Made by a program: the position numbers and the translations under genes | NCBI RefSeq assembly: GCF_002078875.1 | Contig: NC_034410.1 | Coordinates: 38,530,145 to 38,594,144 of the forward strand | DNA: 64,000 nucleotides | Direction of reading: 5' to 3' | DNA from: Numida meleagris | Lineage: Eukaryota; Chordata; Aves; Galliformes; Numididae | The notes under the pieces: generated by a model | Database searches by the model: none | What the model was told of the DNA's origin: nothing | What the model saw: the letters and a program-made list of their open reading frames with translations, nothing else | Part shown: piece after piece, positions 29,601 to 42,935 of the stretch | Numbering within the stretch: the stretch's first letter is position 1 | How the letters are laid out: every line of letters begins with the position of its first letter

Positions 29601-31077
29601 CAGATCCCACCCTCTCGTCTTCTTTCTCAGGCACGAACAGCCATCACTGTATAACCACACCAGGAAGACTAGAATTATCCTGACTGAATGGGGTGAGTAA
29701 TTCATGTCTGAAACACTGTATCTTGCCAGATTATTTTGGTACTTGTACTCCTTTCTCAAACAAGACTCAAAAACTGACAACAGGAATAGACAAGTGGATA
29801 GAAGATGAAAAAGAAAATGGACAAATAATAAACATGTTTGAACTCCAAACTGAAAAAAAGCTTTACTTCTAGTTCTTGCCTAGCAATAGTCCTAGAAGGT
29901 GTACTTGCCTGAACCAATCTATCCATTGTCAATGAACAACTGGCAGTCAGCAAACACCATTAATAGTCTTCTTTTGAGTCATGCTGTACATTCCAGGTTC
30001 TCTGCACCCAGCAGTTCAAGTTATTTAGAATGATTTGTTTTCCTCTGTTGTCTGAAGAACATGATGACAGGCAGAGCAAGAAAGCTGCACACTAGTTAAC
30101 GTTGTGCAAGCACTGGAATGATTAGAAAACTGTTCTGAGTAAACACATCCATTTCTCCAAAATGTATTTATTTAGTTGATTGACGCTAAACAGCTGTGCA
30201 GACTATCAGAACTACAGATCACTAGATGTGCAAAATGTTCCTTTAACTCCATTAGAAAGTCAAAAATTAGGCTGAATACCACAGAATCAGATGGGAAGCC
30301 TTGTATGAAGAGCACAATTCCCTAGAAAGAAACTGGAAGATCTTAGTTATCACATGAAGAATCATGGAGACAAAACACTGCCCGTTCATGATTAAGTCAA
30401 TAGCAAAACTTAATTGGCATAGGAAACTGAATCAACATTGAATGAGAGCAGATGTGAAATACATGTCCAGGCCCTAACAAGATACCTTGGTAGAATGATT
30501 CACTCATAACTGCTTCGCTAGCAGTATCTCCCTCATAAAAAATAATGCTATTTTTTCTTTATATCGTAGTTGCAAAGAGAAAAATAATTAATTTTACCTC
30601 CTGAAAGGTCTCTTTTCTCCCCACCCACAGTGAGCGGATATTTTCCTCTTCTTGTTTCTGTCTCACTTCTAAGTCAAACTCCTAGTAGATGCTTATTCAA
30701 GACTTCAGTGGTGATTCGAGCTGGCTGTGAGCAGCTTATTCCTTCCAAGAGATGAAGAAGGATACACAGTGAGAAAGATTTCTTCACAGTTCCCAGTGCA
30801 GTGAATGTGTAATTCCAAAGATATCAAGAGTCTTTCTTACAAGTGTTGCTCTCTTCTGCTTTATTTAGAGGATACAATGAAGAGCTAAGCTAAAAAATAT
30901 TGACAAATCTGTATCACACAGAAGGATCTCCATTACAAAGGGGAAGGATGCAGTTAACAGCTATCACATCTGAAAGTTAATTGCACATTTTCTTTTGCAG
31001 TGGAGATTCCTGATTCCATTTCAATTGTTTAGAAAGATAAAACAAGGTAAACAATGTAAGATAAAAAACAAACACTT
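26696..31077. other. Intergenic, no gene seen
   Basis: AT-rich unique sequence with a TA microsatellite. Short frames have no recognisable similarity. Confidence 0.65.
28284..28367. repeat. TA-rich microsatellite with local duplication
   Basis: A (TA)n run at about 28316-28335 is embedded in AT-only sequence. CTGTAACTATATATATGGGAT-type text appears twice, differing in TA copy number. Confidence 0.85.
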
Positions 31078-31108
31078 CCCCCTGCCCCCCTCCCCCTTCC
31101 CCCCCCCC
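31078..31108 (-). repeat. C-tract cluster (G-quadruplex motif on minus strand)
   Basis: Four C-runs of 5, 6, 5 and 10 bases, separated by one or two bases, lie on the plus strand, so the minus strand carries a strong quadruplex pattern. It sits about 60 bases beyond the 3' end of the young CR1. Confidence 0.8.
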
Positions 31109-31170
31109 ATTCATTGAGATGTTTCAACTTTGTTTAGAAGATAATTTAGTTTGCCACCGACTGACAAGTA

Positions 31171-32915
31171 GAATCATAGAATCATAGAATTAGCTAGGTT
31201 GGAAAAGACCCACAAGATCACCCAGTCCAACCTACCACCAATAACCCCACTAAACCACGTCTCTCAACGCTATATCTAAATGTTTCTTGAACACCTCCAG
31301 GGACGGTGACTCCACCACCTCCCTGGGCAGCCCATTCCAGCGCCTGACCACTCTTTCAGAAAAGTAGTACTTCCTAATGTCCAGCCTAAATCTCCCCTGG
31401 CGCAGCTTGAAGCCATTCCCCCTCGTCCTGTCACTAGTTACAAGACAGAAGAGGCTGATCCCCAGCTCACTACAACCTCCCTTCAGGTAGTTATAGAGAG
31501 CGATAAGGTCCCCCCTGAGCCTCCTCTTCTCCAGACTGAACAATCCCAGCTCCCTCAGCCGCTCCTCATAAGGCCTGTGCTCCAGACCCCTCACCAGCTT
31601 GCCCTCCTCTGAACATGCTCCAGGGCCTCAATCTCTTTTTTGCAGTGAGGGGCCCAAAACTGGACACAGTACTCGAGGTGGGGCCTCACCAGGGCTGAGT
31701 ACAGAGGGACGATGACTTCCCTACTCCTACTGGCAACACTATTTCTGATACAAGCCAGGATGCCATTGGCGTTCTTGGCCACCTGGGCACACTGCTGGCT
31801 CATGCTCAGCTGAGCATTGACTAATACCCCCAGGTCCATTTCCTCCACACAACCTCCCAGCCACTCTGCCCCAAGCCTGTAGCGTTGCCTGGGGTTGTTG
31901 CGGCCAAAGTGCAGGACCAGGCACTTGGTCTTGTTGAACCTCACCCCATTGGCTTCAGCCCAGAGATCCAGCCTGTCCAGATCTCTCTGTAGGGCCTCTC
32001 TACCCCCAGGCAGATCAACACTTCCTGCCAGCTTGGTGTCATCTGCAAACTTACTGAGGGTGCTCTCAATGCCCTCATCCAGGTCATCAATAAAGATATT
32101 GAAGAGGACAGGCCCCAGCACTGACCCCTGGGGAACACCACTCGTGACTGGTCACCAGCTGCATTTAACTCCATTCACCACCACTCTCTGGGCCCGGCCC
32201 TCCAGCCAGCTCCTTACCCAGTGAAGAGTGTACTTGTCCAAGCCACAGGCTGCCAGTTTCTCCAGGAGAATACTGTGGGAGACAGTGTCAAAGGCTTTGC
32301 TGAAGTCTAGGTAGACCACATCAACAACCTTCCCCTCATCCACCTGACAGGTCACTCGATCATAGAAGGAGATCAGGTTGGTCAAGCAGGACCTGCCCTT
32401 CACAAACCCATGCTGGCTGGGCCTGATCCCCCAGTTGTCCTGCAAATGCCGCATGATCTCCCTCAGGGCAATCTGCTCCATAACCTTCCCTGGCACTGAG
32501 GTCAGGCTGACAGGCCTGTAGTTCCCCGGATCCTCCTTACGACCCTTCTTGTAGATGGGAGTCACATTGGTAAGTCTCCAGTGTTCTGGGACCTCTCCAG
32601 TTGACCAGGAATGCCGATAGATGATGGAAAGAGGCTTGGCTATCTCCTCCACCAGCTCCCTCAGTACTCTCGGGTGGATCTCATCCGGCCCCATGGACTT
32701 GTGGCAGTCCAGGTAGAGTAGTAGGTCTCTGACCGTTTCCTCCTGAATCATGGGGGGTTTGTTTCACTCCCCATCCAAGACTTCCAGGTCAGAGAGTAGA
32801 GTGCTCTGAGGACAACTGGTCTGGCTTTTAAAGACAGACGTAAAAAAGGCATTGAGAACCTCAGCCTTTTCATTGTCCTCAGTGGCCACATTCCCAGCTG
32901 CATCCAATAAAGAAT
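31171..32915 (-). mobile_element. CR1 LINE, 5'-truncated, youngest-looking copy
   Basis: The 3' end is at 31171, with the tandem CATAGAATCATAGAAT tail typical of CR1. The minus strand carries the reverse transcriptase half of ORF2: DEIHPRVLREL, QHGFVKGRSCLTNL, YLDFSKAFD (motif A), [10 protein letters not shown] and SKFADDTKL (the ADD catalytic motif), then the thumb/C-terminal part. The RT frame (32751-31591) has a single internal stop at 32152-32154, where a CGA arginine codon probably became TGA. A frameshift near 31600 leads to the last segment (31594-31250). The endonuclease and ORF1 are missing because of 5' truncation at about 32915. It is not mobile, although motif A and the ADD residues are intact. 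Confidence 0.95.
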
Positions 32916-32951
32916 GGAGATAATAAAGTAGATGGAGATAATAAAGTAGAT
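32916..32951. repeat. 18-bp tandem duplication at the CR1 5' junction
   Basis: Two identical copies of an 18-base unit (32916-32933 and 32934-32951) start inside the CR1-like GGAGAT sequence. They may have arisen by slippage during or after insertion. Confidence 0.8.
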
Positions 32952-33366
32952 GGTATATAAATGACCACACACACAGGCTTTACTCCAAAGCTCAGAGGAG
33001 ATTCCAGAAGAAATTGTAACAAACTGTAACTTGCCATAAATAAACTGTTCTTGAATGTCATAGTGCATTTAGTATTCACTGAATTCACTGTACCAGTGGT
33101 AATATCGGCAAGTGTTCATAGTGAATCTCTGCTGTACAAGAAAAGGCACAGCCTGTGTAGAGTTTGGATTCCAGAGATCTGGATGCAGTTTTGATGCACT
33201 CTTGACCTTGCTCACACATGCAAATGCTCAATAGAGCTGCTGACTTTTTGAGAAGTTACATATTTATATAACGCATTATTAATACCAGAGACGCAATGCA
33301 ATTGCCAGTTAAGTCAACATGAACATTCTTGTTGTTCTAGCATGCCTGCTGTTAGCTAGCTCTTAG

Positions 33367-33382
33367 AAAAAAAAAAAAAAAA
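33367..33382 (+). repeat. Poly(A) tract, 16 bases
   Basis: Simple A run in intergenic sequence. Confidence 0.95.
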
Positions 33383-36300
33383 GAAGAGGTTTCCATTCTT
33401 GCATGCCTAGGAATAAACGTTCCATCAATCCAAATTGTTCATCAGTTTTGTAACGTCCCTCTGCCTGACATTTGCTGCCATAACAGGCAACCTGCTCCAT
33501 TCATCTAATCTGTCAAACAGAAAAGGAGTAGCTATGCTTGTCAAATCTGTGCAAGAGGCGTGTTGTGGTAACTAACACAATGCTGCTAACCACATCACCT
33601 TGACGCTTACCCTCTAACAGACAACAGACAATACTCTGATCACCAGAAAAGCAGGTGTCTGACAACTGAATTTAACCTGATCTGCTTTAGGCCAATGCCA
33701 CAATAAGAAGAGAACAAGCAAGAATTCTTTTAAAATTACATCCCTGAGAAGCTACTTATAATCCAGCTTCTACCTTCCATCTCCTTTAGGATGGACAGCA
33801 CAGGTACTATTTTATATTAGCCTATGGCATCTGGAAACTTGAATTCATGTAAGATATAAAAACAGAATGAGAATGGATTGAGTGACTGCAAGGAAGTCTC
33901 TGGTGAGAGCTTGTTCACATTGCAAAACTGCTGCTGAGAAAAGGTTCACTCTGATGTGGCCATAACAGAGAGACTACTCTGATGTGAGCTTTAATTACAC
34001 AGCAATAGAATCTGACAGAGATTCTCTGATGGAGATAGTCCTTTTCACACCTTGACCCACATATTTTTCCTTACCCAGCAGGGACATTTAATAGATTAGA
34101 CTATTAAACATTGCTCTGTTTCATCATAAATCGATGAGACAATTCTTGCAATTTAGATACCCTGAAATGACCTGGTTTTCAATGTCCACAATCTAATACT
34201 CCTGTTTGGTTTGGCTTATTATTGCAGTCAAAATTAGGTGGCATATCAGAGTCTAAATGGCACATTAGGACAAATCCTGGAGATATATGCCCTTGCCTCT
34301 TTCCCAGATCTCCTTACCTCATTTTCCTAGGCTCCATCTACTAAAGGACCTCTCCAGTCTATTAAATTTTTAACATTTCCCACATTTTTGTATTAGCAGC
34401 ATGACACCCTACTGGAAAATCCATCTGGAGAAAACTAAGGGCTGCCACTGATGGGGAGGTAGTAGTAAGAACAAGAAATAAGGTCTAGAAAGGAACTGAA
34501 ATGAGTCTGGGGACTCATCTCTTCAGAATTCATTTTGAAAGTGTTAAGATTTCTTTGTATTTTAAGAGGAATATTAATTTCCTCATTCCTCATCCCAACA
34601 GAATTTACACTTCAGGTCCTTCCCAAAAAACCTGCACTGACAGAAAGGCAGAAGGTCAGCAGACTCATTTTACTGTAAGTCACTCAGTAGTAGCACTCCC
34701 CACTCCACTACCACTTTGTTTTTGGTGCCTTAAAAAATTCAGTCACATCTGTGGAGAGCTGGCCATCCAACAGCTCATATCAGGGAAAATAAATCTGTGT
34801 CTTATTCTTCTTCTAAAATTTTTGTTCTTCTTGGATGTTGCTTTTCTTTGCTAATTGTACTGCAGGTTTTTAAATCCCCCATGCACACCAGTATGTAACA
34901 GCATGTCTTAGCCTCAGATTGACTGTACAGCACTGTACAAGGAACCGTTAGCAGTTTTGAAACATGATCTCATTCTGCTTTTTTCTTGTTGCTTAATCAG
35001 TTCCTCATCTCATGCTTTCTTCTACACTAAATGAAAAAAAGCCTCTTGTGAGGGGCTTTGTCACAGTCTTTTTGAAACATTATGCCTAAATAAAATGTTG
35101 CTGTAAAGACGCAGACCGCACTAAAACTAAACAGAAAAGGGATCAGGAGACCAACTGCCTGCGCATGACTCATTTTCTGCCACACATGTAAACGATGCCT
35201 TATGAAAGGCACAAAGGCAGAGATCAAGAAGTCTTTGATAAGATGGGTGCTGCAACTTAATGATTAGTAACAAGTGAGCAACACCACTCTGAAAAGTCAT
35301 CGTTCGTGCAAATCAGATGCTGGCTCCCGGCAGACCCTCCTGCCTAAGCCATTAAGTCTCTCCCTCCTACCATCATTAGTCATGCTGAGTATTAACATTA
35401 TTCATTATTACTCATAGCTTACTCTTTGAATAACCCATTAATTTCAGTGAGACTTCTGCAGTAGGAGGCAGCAGATAATCTACGTGTTTATATATGTATA
35501 CGTATATAATTAAAGGCTATCAAATTAGAAGATTGACTTTCCCTTGCTGACTAAGCTGATCCTTAAAACTCTGGCCCCAGAGCTGAAGGTATTCCTGGCT
35601 GCAGCTGAAGACATGCTAAGTCAAGCTTTCAAAAGTACCCATGGCAGAATCAGTTTTAACAGCATTTTTCATGAGGATGCTACAAAGTTACACAGCCTTT
35701 CACCTGCAGGCTCTACTGTTTCTCCAACAAATTTTGAAGCCAGTATCCTCCTGTCCCTCAGAACTCCACAACGGCATGCCATTAACAGAGTTAGCAAGCA
35801 AGTTCTGACGAAAACACACCAAAATGAAGACAGCATGGTACCTCAGGGGCCACTCCTCCAGATGTACCTGCTCTTCTGTGGATCCCACTGACATTCAGAA
35901 CATTTCTCCTCTGTGGGTCTTCCTTCTTTAGGAGTCAGGGAGAGATGCAAGCCAGTTAGCCATGCGTTGTGGGATCAGACTGTACTTTACCCTCCTCTAA
36001 AGGCAACCCTGCGATAAGAACCATTCAAGGGAGAGGAGCAAAATCTTAAAGAACCAAAGTGCTCATGAGAGCACCTCAATCATCCAGGTCTTAATTAACT
36101 TCAGTCTTATTGCTTTTATTTTTCAAAAATGAGAGACCTGAGGGATTTTAGTGTATTTTCAAAATTCACGTGTTGCAGCACTAATTCCCTAATTATACTT
36201 TTAAAGAGGGCAATTCTTGTGATAGCTTTCTGCAGAAATAGATAGGGACAGCAGGCAGTGAGGAGACCAAAGGGGTATGCTGGCCGAAAACATGACAATG

Positions 36301-37861
36301 AGTCAGAAAAGCATGACTGTTGTCTGCTCCATGGTCATTTCCTTCATGTATTTAAAGGAATTCCAATGGGGGTGAGAATTATGACTTTTTTATGCTGTTC
36401 TCATATCTTGCCTTCAGTCCCCTCCCCCAGATGAAGATTGCAAGTGCAGCTACAGTCACCCCCCATCCTGTTTTCTCACTGCTACTCCCTGTGTGAGCCA
36501 GCTGGAGCAGGCAGTGCCTCTGAGAAGCCAAGCTCATAATCCCATCAGGGGAGGGTGATAGCAATCTGAAAAAAGCAGGCAAGGCAGGACACTTTCTAAA
36601 TACTACCACCCACAGGAAAAATTGTACTCAGCTGCTTCCAGACTGTGCAAGCCTGTCTGTGCTCCTGGCCCGGACAAGGAGAAGAAAAACAAATACAGGG
36701 TCAGGCTGTTCTGTTTAGTTCTAGCCCTTTTGAGAACTAGAGCGTGTCTTTCCTTGAGCTATTGAACTTGCTCAGATCTGATGCACTGGACGCATTGACT
36801 CATAGGAGTGGTTCCCAGTTCTTGTTTGTTCAAAGCCAGGGCTGAACTTCGCATTCAAGCACCAGGCTGCCATGACAGCTGAGGATGGCTCGGTGGGTCT
36901 CAAAGAGGCTGCAGCAATTCTGCCATCAGATCCCACCTGCTGAGTTCACCAAAGCTCCACTCCTGGGTATAGCTGATCTCTGTGGGACACCCTCCTACCC
37001 ACATCCCACTGCACCAGAAGACTTCCCACACCACAAACCCAGCTGTGGCAGGAGAGTGATTAGGAGGAGGCATGCAAAACGATACAATTGCTGCCTTCTT
37101 CCTCAAATTGTAAACATGAACCACCCCCTGCAGCTGAGGATAATTTTAACCACCAGAAGCTGTTAAGAAATAACAGCTATGTGCTTCCCTGAGAACTGGC
37201 ATTGCATTTTGCTCTGGTGCAGACAAATACTGAGGTTGGGGAAGGAAACATCTCCCCCACAGTGACGCCAGAGCAGAGGCAGGCACCGTGTAATCCAAAA
37301 CAATTAATAAAATGATCCTACCATTAAATGAGCTTTGAAATACTTCCTTTACTTCAGATAGGCTTCTCTTTAACACAGAAGGAGGGGTGGAGCTCTTCTC
37401 AGATCAGTAAATATTGTCAGAGTTACATTATACCTAAGGTTTGTTTCTAGACAAGGGCCAATACCAACATGGATTGCAATTACATATAAACCCTCCACCT
37501 ATCCTTCCAAGAGCTCAGTGATAATCTCATGGAGATTGACCAAGGCTGACATAATTTAGCTTAAAAAATATCTGCTCTCGACATTTGCAAATAACTAGCA
37601 GAATTGGAGTCTGTCAGACAAAGCCAAGAAATTCCACACTTATGAAGCTCCAGCCTTTATTTTTTATCATTAAGAATTCTATAGATTCTGTTGTATCACT
37701 CCATCTCAACCAGAAATTTCTGAATTAGTCTATTTTGCTGTTTGAGAGATAGAAGGAAGTTATTTACCTATCACATAAGAGCGCAGTGAAGAAATATTAG
37801 GTAACATCTGTCTCCCAAGTCATAAATAATTGCATAACTACCAGGAAGCTTTGTGACTTAC

Positions 37862-37882
37862 TTTTTTTTTTTTTTTTTTTTT
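37862..37882 (+). repeat. Poly(T) tract, 21 bases
   Basis: A run of T followed by CCTTTTCAG, about 140 bases left of the CR1 at 38020. Confidence 0.95.
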
Positions 37883-38019
37883 CCTTTTCAGAAAAAGACT
37901 CGTCATATAATCTGTCCTCAGCAAATATTACCACAGCAGTTCTCATGGACATAACAAGAATCAGTTATGTTAATTTAAAATATATATTTCATCAAGGATC
38001 TAATGAACAAATTCTTTTT

Positions 38020-39005
38020 CATAGAATCAGTCACAGAATAATAGAATGGATTGGGTTGGAAGGGACCTTAAAGATCAAGTTTCAACCCCACTGCCATGGG
38101 CAGGGCTGCCACTCACTAGATCAGGCTCCCATAGCCCCATCCAACCCGGTCTTGAACACTTCTAGAGGTGGGGCACCCACAGTTTCTTTGGGCAACCTGT
38201 TCCAGCACCTCATCACCCTCTGATTAAATTATTTCTTTCTAATATCTAATCTAAATCTCCCCTCTTTTAATTTAAAACTATTTCCCCTTGTCCTGTATCT
38301 ATCAGACCCTGTAAAAAGTCAATCCTCCTTCTGCTTATACGCTCCCTTCAAGCAATGGAACGTTGCAGTGAGGTCTCCCCTGAGATTTCTCTTCTCCAAG
38401 CTAAACAAACCCAACTCTCTCAACCTTTCTATGAAAGAGAGGTGCTCCAGCCCTCTAATCATCATCTACTCACACTCCAACAGCTCCACATCCTTCTTGT
38501 ACTGGAGGCCCCAGGCCTGGAGGCAGTATTTCACAAGGGCAGAGTAGAGGGGGACAATCTCCTCCCACTCCCTGCTGGCCCAGGATACAGTTCGCCTTTC
38601 ATGTTGCAAGCACACACTGCTGGCTCATGCCCAGCCTTTCATCCACCAGAACCCCTGAGTCCTTCTGCACAGGGCTGCTCTCAAGGTGTTCTTCTCCCAG
38701 TCTGTACTAGTATCTGGGATTGTCCCAACTAAAGTGCAACACCGTGCACTTGACCATGTTAAACCTCATTAGTTTCACATGTGCCCACTTTTCAAGCCTG
38801 TCCAGATACCTTTGCATGGCATCGCTTCCTTCTATTTTGTCAATTACACCACTCACCTTGGTGTCACCAGCAAACTTGCTGAAGGTACTTTAAGTGCCAC
38901 TGTCTGCATTATTCATAAAGTTGAAGGGCACGGGTCCCAAGACAGACTCCTGGGGGACACACTCATGACCGGCTTCCACCTGGACATAAGACCATTGACA
39001 ACTGA
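38020..39005 (-). mobile_element. CR1 LINE fragment (about 1 kb)
   Basis: Minus-strand CR1: the 3' end near 38020 reads ATAGAATCAGTCACAGAATAATAGAATGG on either side of the tail repeat, followed by the GGGTTGGAAGGGACC block and the antisense of the RT C-terminal region. It extends to about 39005, matching the stretch just after the GVPQGS region of the longer copies. All frames are broken. Confidence 0.9.
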
Positions 39006-40985
39006 CCACTTTTTAATGAAATAAAAGAAAAATAACTGTTTATAATTATCTCAATTTTGATCATGAGAAATGGTAGGTCAATCCTGTTCCCTCTTACTCG
39101 TAAACAAATGGCAAAGCTTCCATTGACTTCAATGGCAGATCAGCAGGACCCTGAGGCAATATATTTTAAGTTACTGATATTCACAGGAGTTTCCCTGTGA
39201 GCACAAATGTCATACAGTAACCACTGGGGAAGAATAAAATGGTGACATTATTACTCGTGCAGAATAATGGTTCATGATCTTTGCACTGTGCCCTATAGTG
39301 CAAATGTCACTACATTTATTAAGATATTTCCTTTTCTTTGTGTTTGAGGGTATGGATCACAGCAGGAAATATTTTTATTTTTACAGTGACCTTTGCAAAG
39401 CTTGCAAAGCTAGATTATGTTGTGGTAATGGGACAACCCAAAGGTCATGAAACATTATTCTGCCCTAGTAACTATTAGAAATGTGATGGGAGTTAGAAAA
39501 GGTACTTGTCCCCAGGGCTGGTTTTTCTAGTCTTCCACCTCTGGAGACCTGGGTTCAATATTGGCCACGCCAGTTATATGCTGGAGGCTATTTGTAGTCC
39601 TCGTTAACATTTCACCAGCTAACTGAGGGCTATACTTCCTGACCTGATGAAGTTCACTCTCTCTTTGGATACTACTGAATCATCCAGACAGTAAACTTCA
39701 TAATAAGACTGTCTTGAGGGGAGTGAAAGCTAATGTCCAAATGCAAAGCAAAGTATTGCCATCCCCTTAAGACAATGTGAAACTACAGAGCCAGTGTGAA
39801 GGTAAGGAAGAGGGACTATCCTGAATAACACTGCCAGGTTAAAGCTCCTTACACAGCGCTGCATGGCTTGTTGGCAGTGTCCTATGCTTGTGACATTCCA
39901 TGGCGACTGTTCAAACGTTAGATTACAATGATTTGAGCACAGTACTATTGTGTTAATCCTTACTTGTCAAAAATTATGTAAATCTAAAGCAGACTGCATA
40001 AAAAGCAACGCAAATCTAAACCAGCAAGAGAGTTAGTGTGTAAAGTGTAAAGAACAGTAACAGCCATTATAGGTATAAATGTGTGCAAAAAAAAAAAAAA
40101 GTGTATTTCCAGCACAATGTCATTTGAGGGCACTAGACACAAAATCACAACTGAAACAGAGGCAAAATCCAAGGCTGAAAACCACATGTATGACAAAAGC
40201 AGCAGCGATGGGATGTAAAAAGCAGAAGCAAAAACTGCTGCATCCTCTAATGAGTTTAAACTGTCCTATTGATGCACACATAAGCAACACGATGTGAAAT
40301 AGTAGCAGCAGAAAGACCATGACTCCTGGGAATGACACATGAATTAGAAAAGCAATTGCCTTGCTTTGCTTCAGAATGTCCCGTTCTGGTAATGCCACTA
40401 CATGTCACTTCGAAACCAAAATGGCATTGAGAAGAATTATACAAACATTGGCATGCGGTTAACCCTGCTGGGACTTGTCACCATGATGTAACAACTTGGT
40501 TTTTTTCCTTAGCGTTTTGCATGCCAGGATTATATGTATACGATTTTTTAAAACATTTTTAGCCTAAGGGTCTTTATTATATTTGCTGCTTTTTTACTGG
40601 TGAAACCTTACTTTATGCTACCTAACTTTAATAGAACTCCACCCTTCAGGTCTCAGCAACAGTGAGTGCATTACTTGGTTGTCTTCACAAGAATCTGATG
40701 CTGAAAACATCTTAGATATTTTAATATGATAGAAACAGGGAAGAAATGCGTTGGGATAAATGAGTCAGCGATGATTTCACAGTTTTGGAAAGCAGGAACA
40801 TATTTTGGGGCTAGATTTTTAGCAGTCTTCAAGGTTACCTGCAGGATTACATCTGGTTTTTATTATTTTGTACTAATAAGAATATACATGGTACATTTTT
40901 GAAGGGAAACTACCTCCGAATAAGACTTTTTTTCTAACGATGTTTGTACACGACGAAATGGGCGAATAGGTTCCATGACACAAAC

Positions 40986-41002
40986 CTGCCCTCTGCTGGC
41001 AA
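40986..41002 (-). promoter_or_regulatory. CTCF-like motif
   Basis: The minus strand reads TTGCCAGCAGAGGGCAG, a close match to the CTCF core (CCASYAGRGGGCR). It lies in non-repetitive AT-rich sequence. Occupancy is not known. Confidence 0.5.
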
Positions 41003-41644
41003 AACAAGAAAATACTAAATACAATCGAGAATCTCGTTTTAAAAAGCTGTCTTCGATATTTTTGGCTTTGCTATATACAAACAGTGCTTCTTGACTTTAT
41101 ATGCTCTCTTTCCTATAATACCTATGAGCTCCTTTTTCAAATTCTGAATAACTCGATGAATAACGCCCAGATATCTACCAAAAAACCATCACTGATCCTG
41201 TGTAGACCTAAGCCTAAAATGTGAAAATGCGAATGCTGGTACAGTTAAGAATCTGCAGGAAGCACTGTCCTGATAAAACTATCTGTGCCTTCCTCTCCCC
41301 ATGAATGTCTCCACTAGCTGTATGCATGTGTCCTGTATCCACATACACGGACATCAACATGTATTAAATAAATGCCCTTAAATCTGCCATGAAACTCTCA
41401 CCTGTCATCTGAATAGAATAACCGTGCTAAAACTCAATCTTCTTGCAAATAGAAGTCCAAATCAAAGAGAGTGACCAGTCTTTGCCCTGTGACATATTGA
41501 AATTAAGCAATGTTGCAGATGCTGACCATTCTGTATATATATTGTTTGCAGGTACTGCTCACATACTGCGAAAGAAAAACCATACTTCTTCCAGAAGCCA
41601 TCTGCTCTCACCTTAGAGCTAACATATAGTTCTTTCTTGAAAAT

Positions 41645-41663
41645 TAATAATAATAATAATAAA
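41645..41663 (+). repeat. (AAT)n microsatellite
   Basis: About six AAT units. Confidence 0.9.
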
Positions 41664-42560
41664 TCTGATGATTTAAAACTATAGGTATTGCAACTTGTTT
41701 TACAAAAGATTTCAATCTTGGCATGTTGCTAGTGCAGGTTATTAATGGCATGGGCTCAAAAAATGTTTGTGCCTAGAGATAAACTCTAGGTTAACTTTCA
41801 CCATGGCTCCTGATCCTTCCAGGACTTTTTGCCAGTAAATAATTGTATCCAGGTGTTCCTGCACAAAAGTAGAGTTGAAAGAATGTAGAAGCAAAACGTA
41901 ATGCTATCAATGTGCATTTCTCAGAACCTGCAAACATGTCTTCAACAATATTTCAAGATGATTTTCTTGTAAATATGTTCCCCCAGCATGGCCCTCCTAT
42001 GGGGTAGGTGGGACTAAGAAGATCAAGCGATACTTCAGTCACCTCCACAATTTCACAGGACGCATATATTTAGCCTCTGCAAACTCTCTCAGCACAGCTA
42101 GCTCTCTTCTCTGGGAAGCCCCTGCAGCCATGCCATTATTCAGCCATGCTTTTACATGTTCTGACACCAGCCTTCTTCACAGACAGAGGTGTGTTGGGGC
42201 TGGCCACCTCTGGAGCTCTACAGGCTGCACAGAGCTGCAAGACAGTTCAGTCCACAGCATCCCTGGCATCTCAGTAAAGTACAGAGCCATCACCTTGCTG
42301 GGAGCAACAGATCTGTATTTTACTCCTTTGTGAGCCAGGGGGCCCTGGATGCTGCTGATCTCCTTCCTACGCCAAGTGGAGCTGGTGTCTATCACAAAGA
42401 ACAAAATGAGCAACCTAGCTGATCATTCCGCCTCTGTGAAAATCAAAGCCTTCCAGCTGCTGTGCTCAGCTGTGCTCTGATTTCAATAGGAGATGAAAAT
42501 CAGTGTGTTCATGTAAGCACTGATGACCCCAGGATACTGTTAGCCTTCTTCCTTGGAAGG

Positions 42561-42935
42561 TGTTGTGGTTTGACCCTGGTAAAAAGCTGAGCACCACACA
42601 GATGCTTGCTTACTCTCTACCAGCAGGATTAGGGAGAGAACTGAAAGGGCAAAAAGTGAGAAAAATAGTGGATTGAGATTAAGGAAGTTTAATACATAAA
42701 AGAGGTGGGAAAAGTTAAAACAAAAAGAAAAACTAGTGATACAAGCACTTGCTTACCACAAGCTGGCCATGGTCCCTCCAGTGATAAACAACAGGAACCT
42801 TGGCAAAACTTCACCCCCATACTTCCCTTGCAGTTTTTATTGCTGAGTAGGATGTTACTTGGTATGGAATATCCATTTGGTCAATTTGGATCAGCTGTCC
42901 TCATAGTGTTCCCCTCCAGGCCCTCATTCATCCTC
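42561..42935 (+). mobile_element. Degraded avian ERV LTR fragment
   Basis: The segment starts TGTTGTGGTTTGACCC and continues with the AGCACCACACAG, GGGAGAGAA, TGGATTGAGAT and TGGTATGGAATATCC blocks. These resemble the common avian ERVL-type LTRs with termini of the TGTCATGGTTTAACCCC kind. The right end and target duplication are not clear. The call rests on recalled similarity and needs a repeat-library match. Confidence 0.55.

Larger units (their letters stand above)
32952..38019. other. Intergenic, no gene seen
   Basis: Unique AT-rich sequence with one poly(A) and one poly(T) tract. Nothing coding was recognised. Confidence 0.65.
39006..42560. other. Intergenic, one CTCF-like motif
   Basis: Unique sequence with the motif at 40986 and an AAT microsatellite. 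No gene was recognised. Confidence 0.65.
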
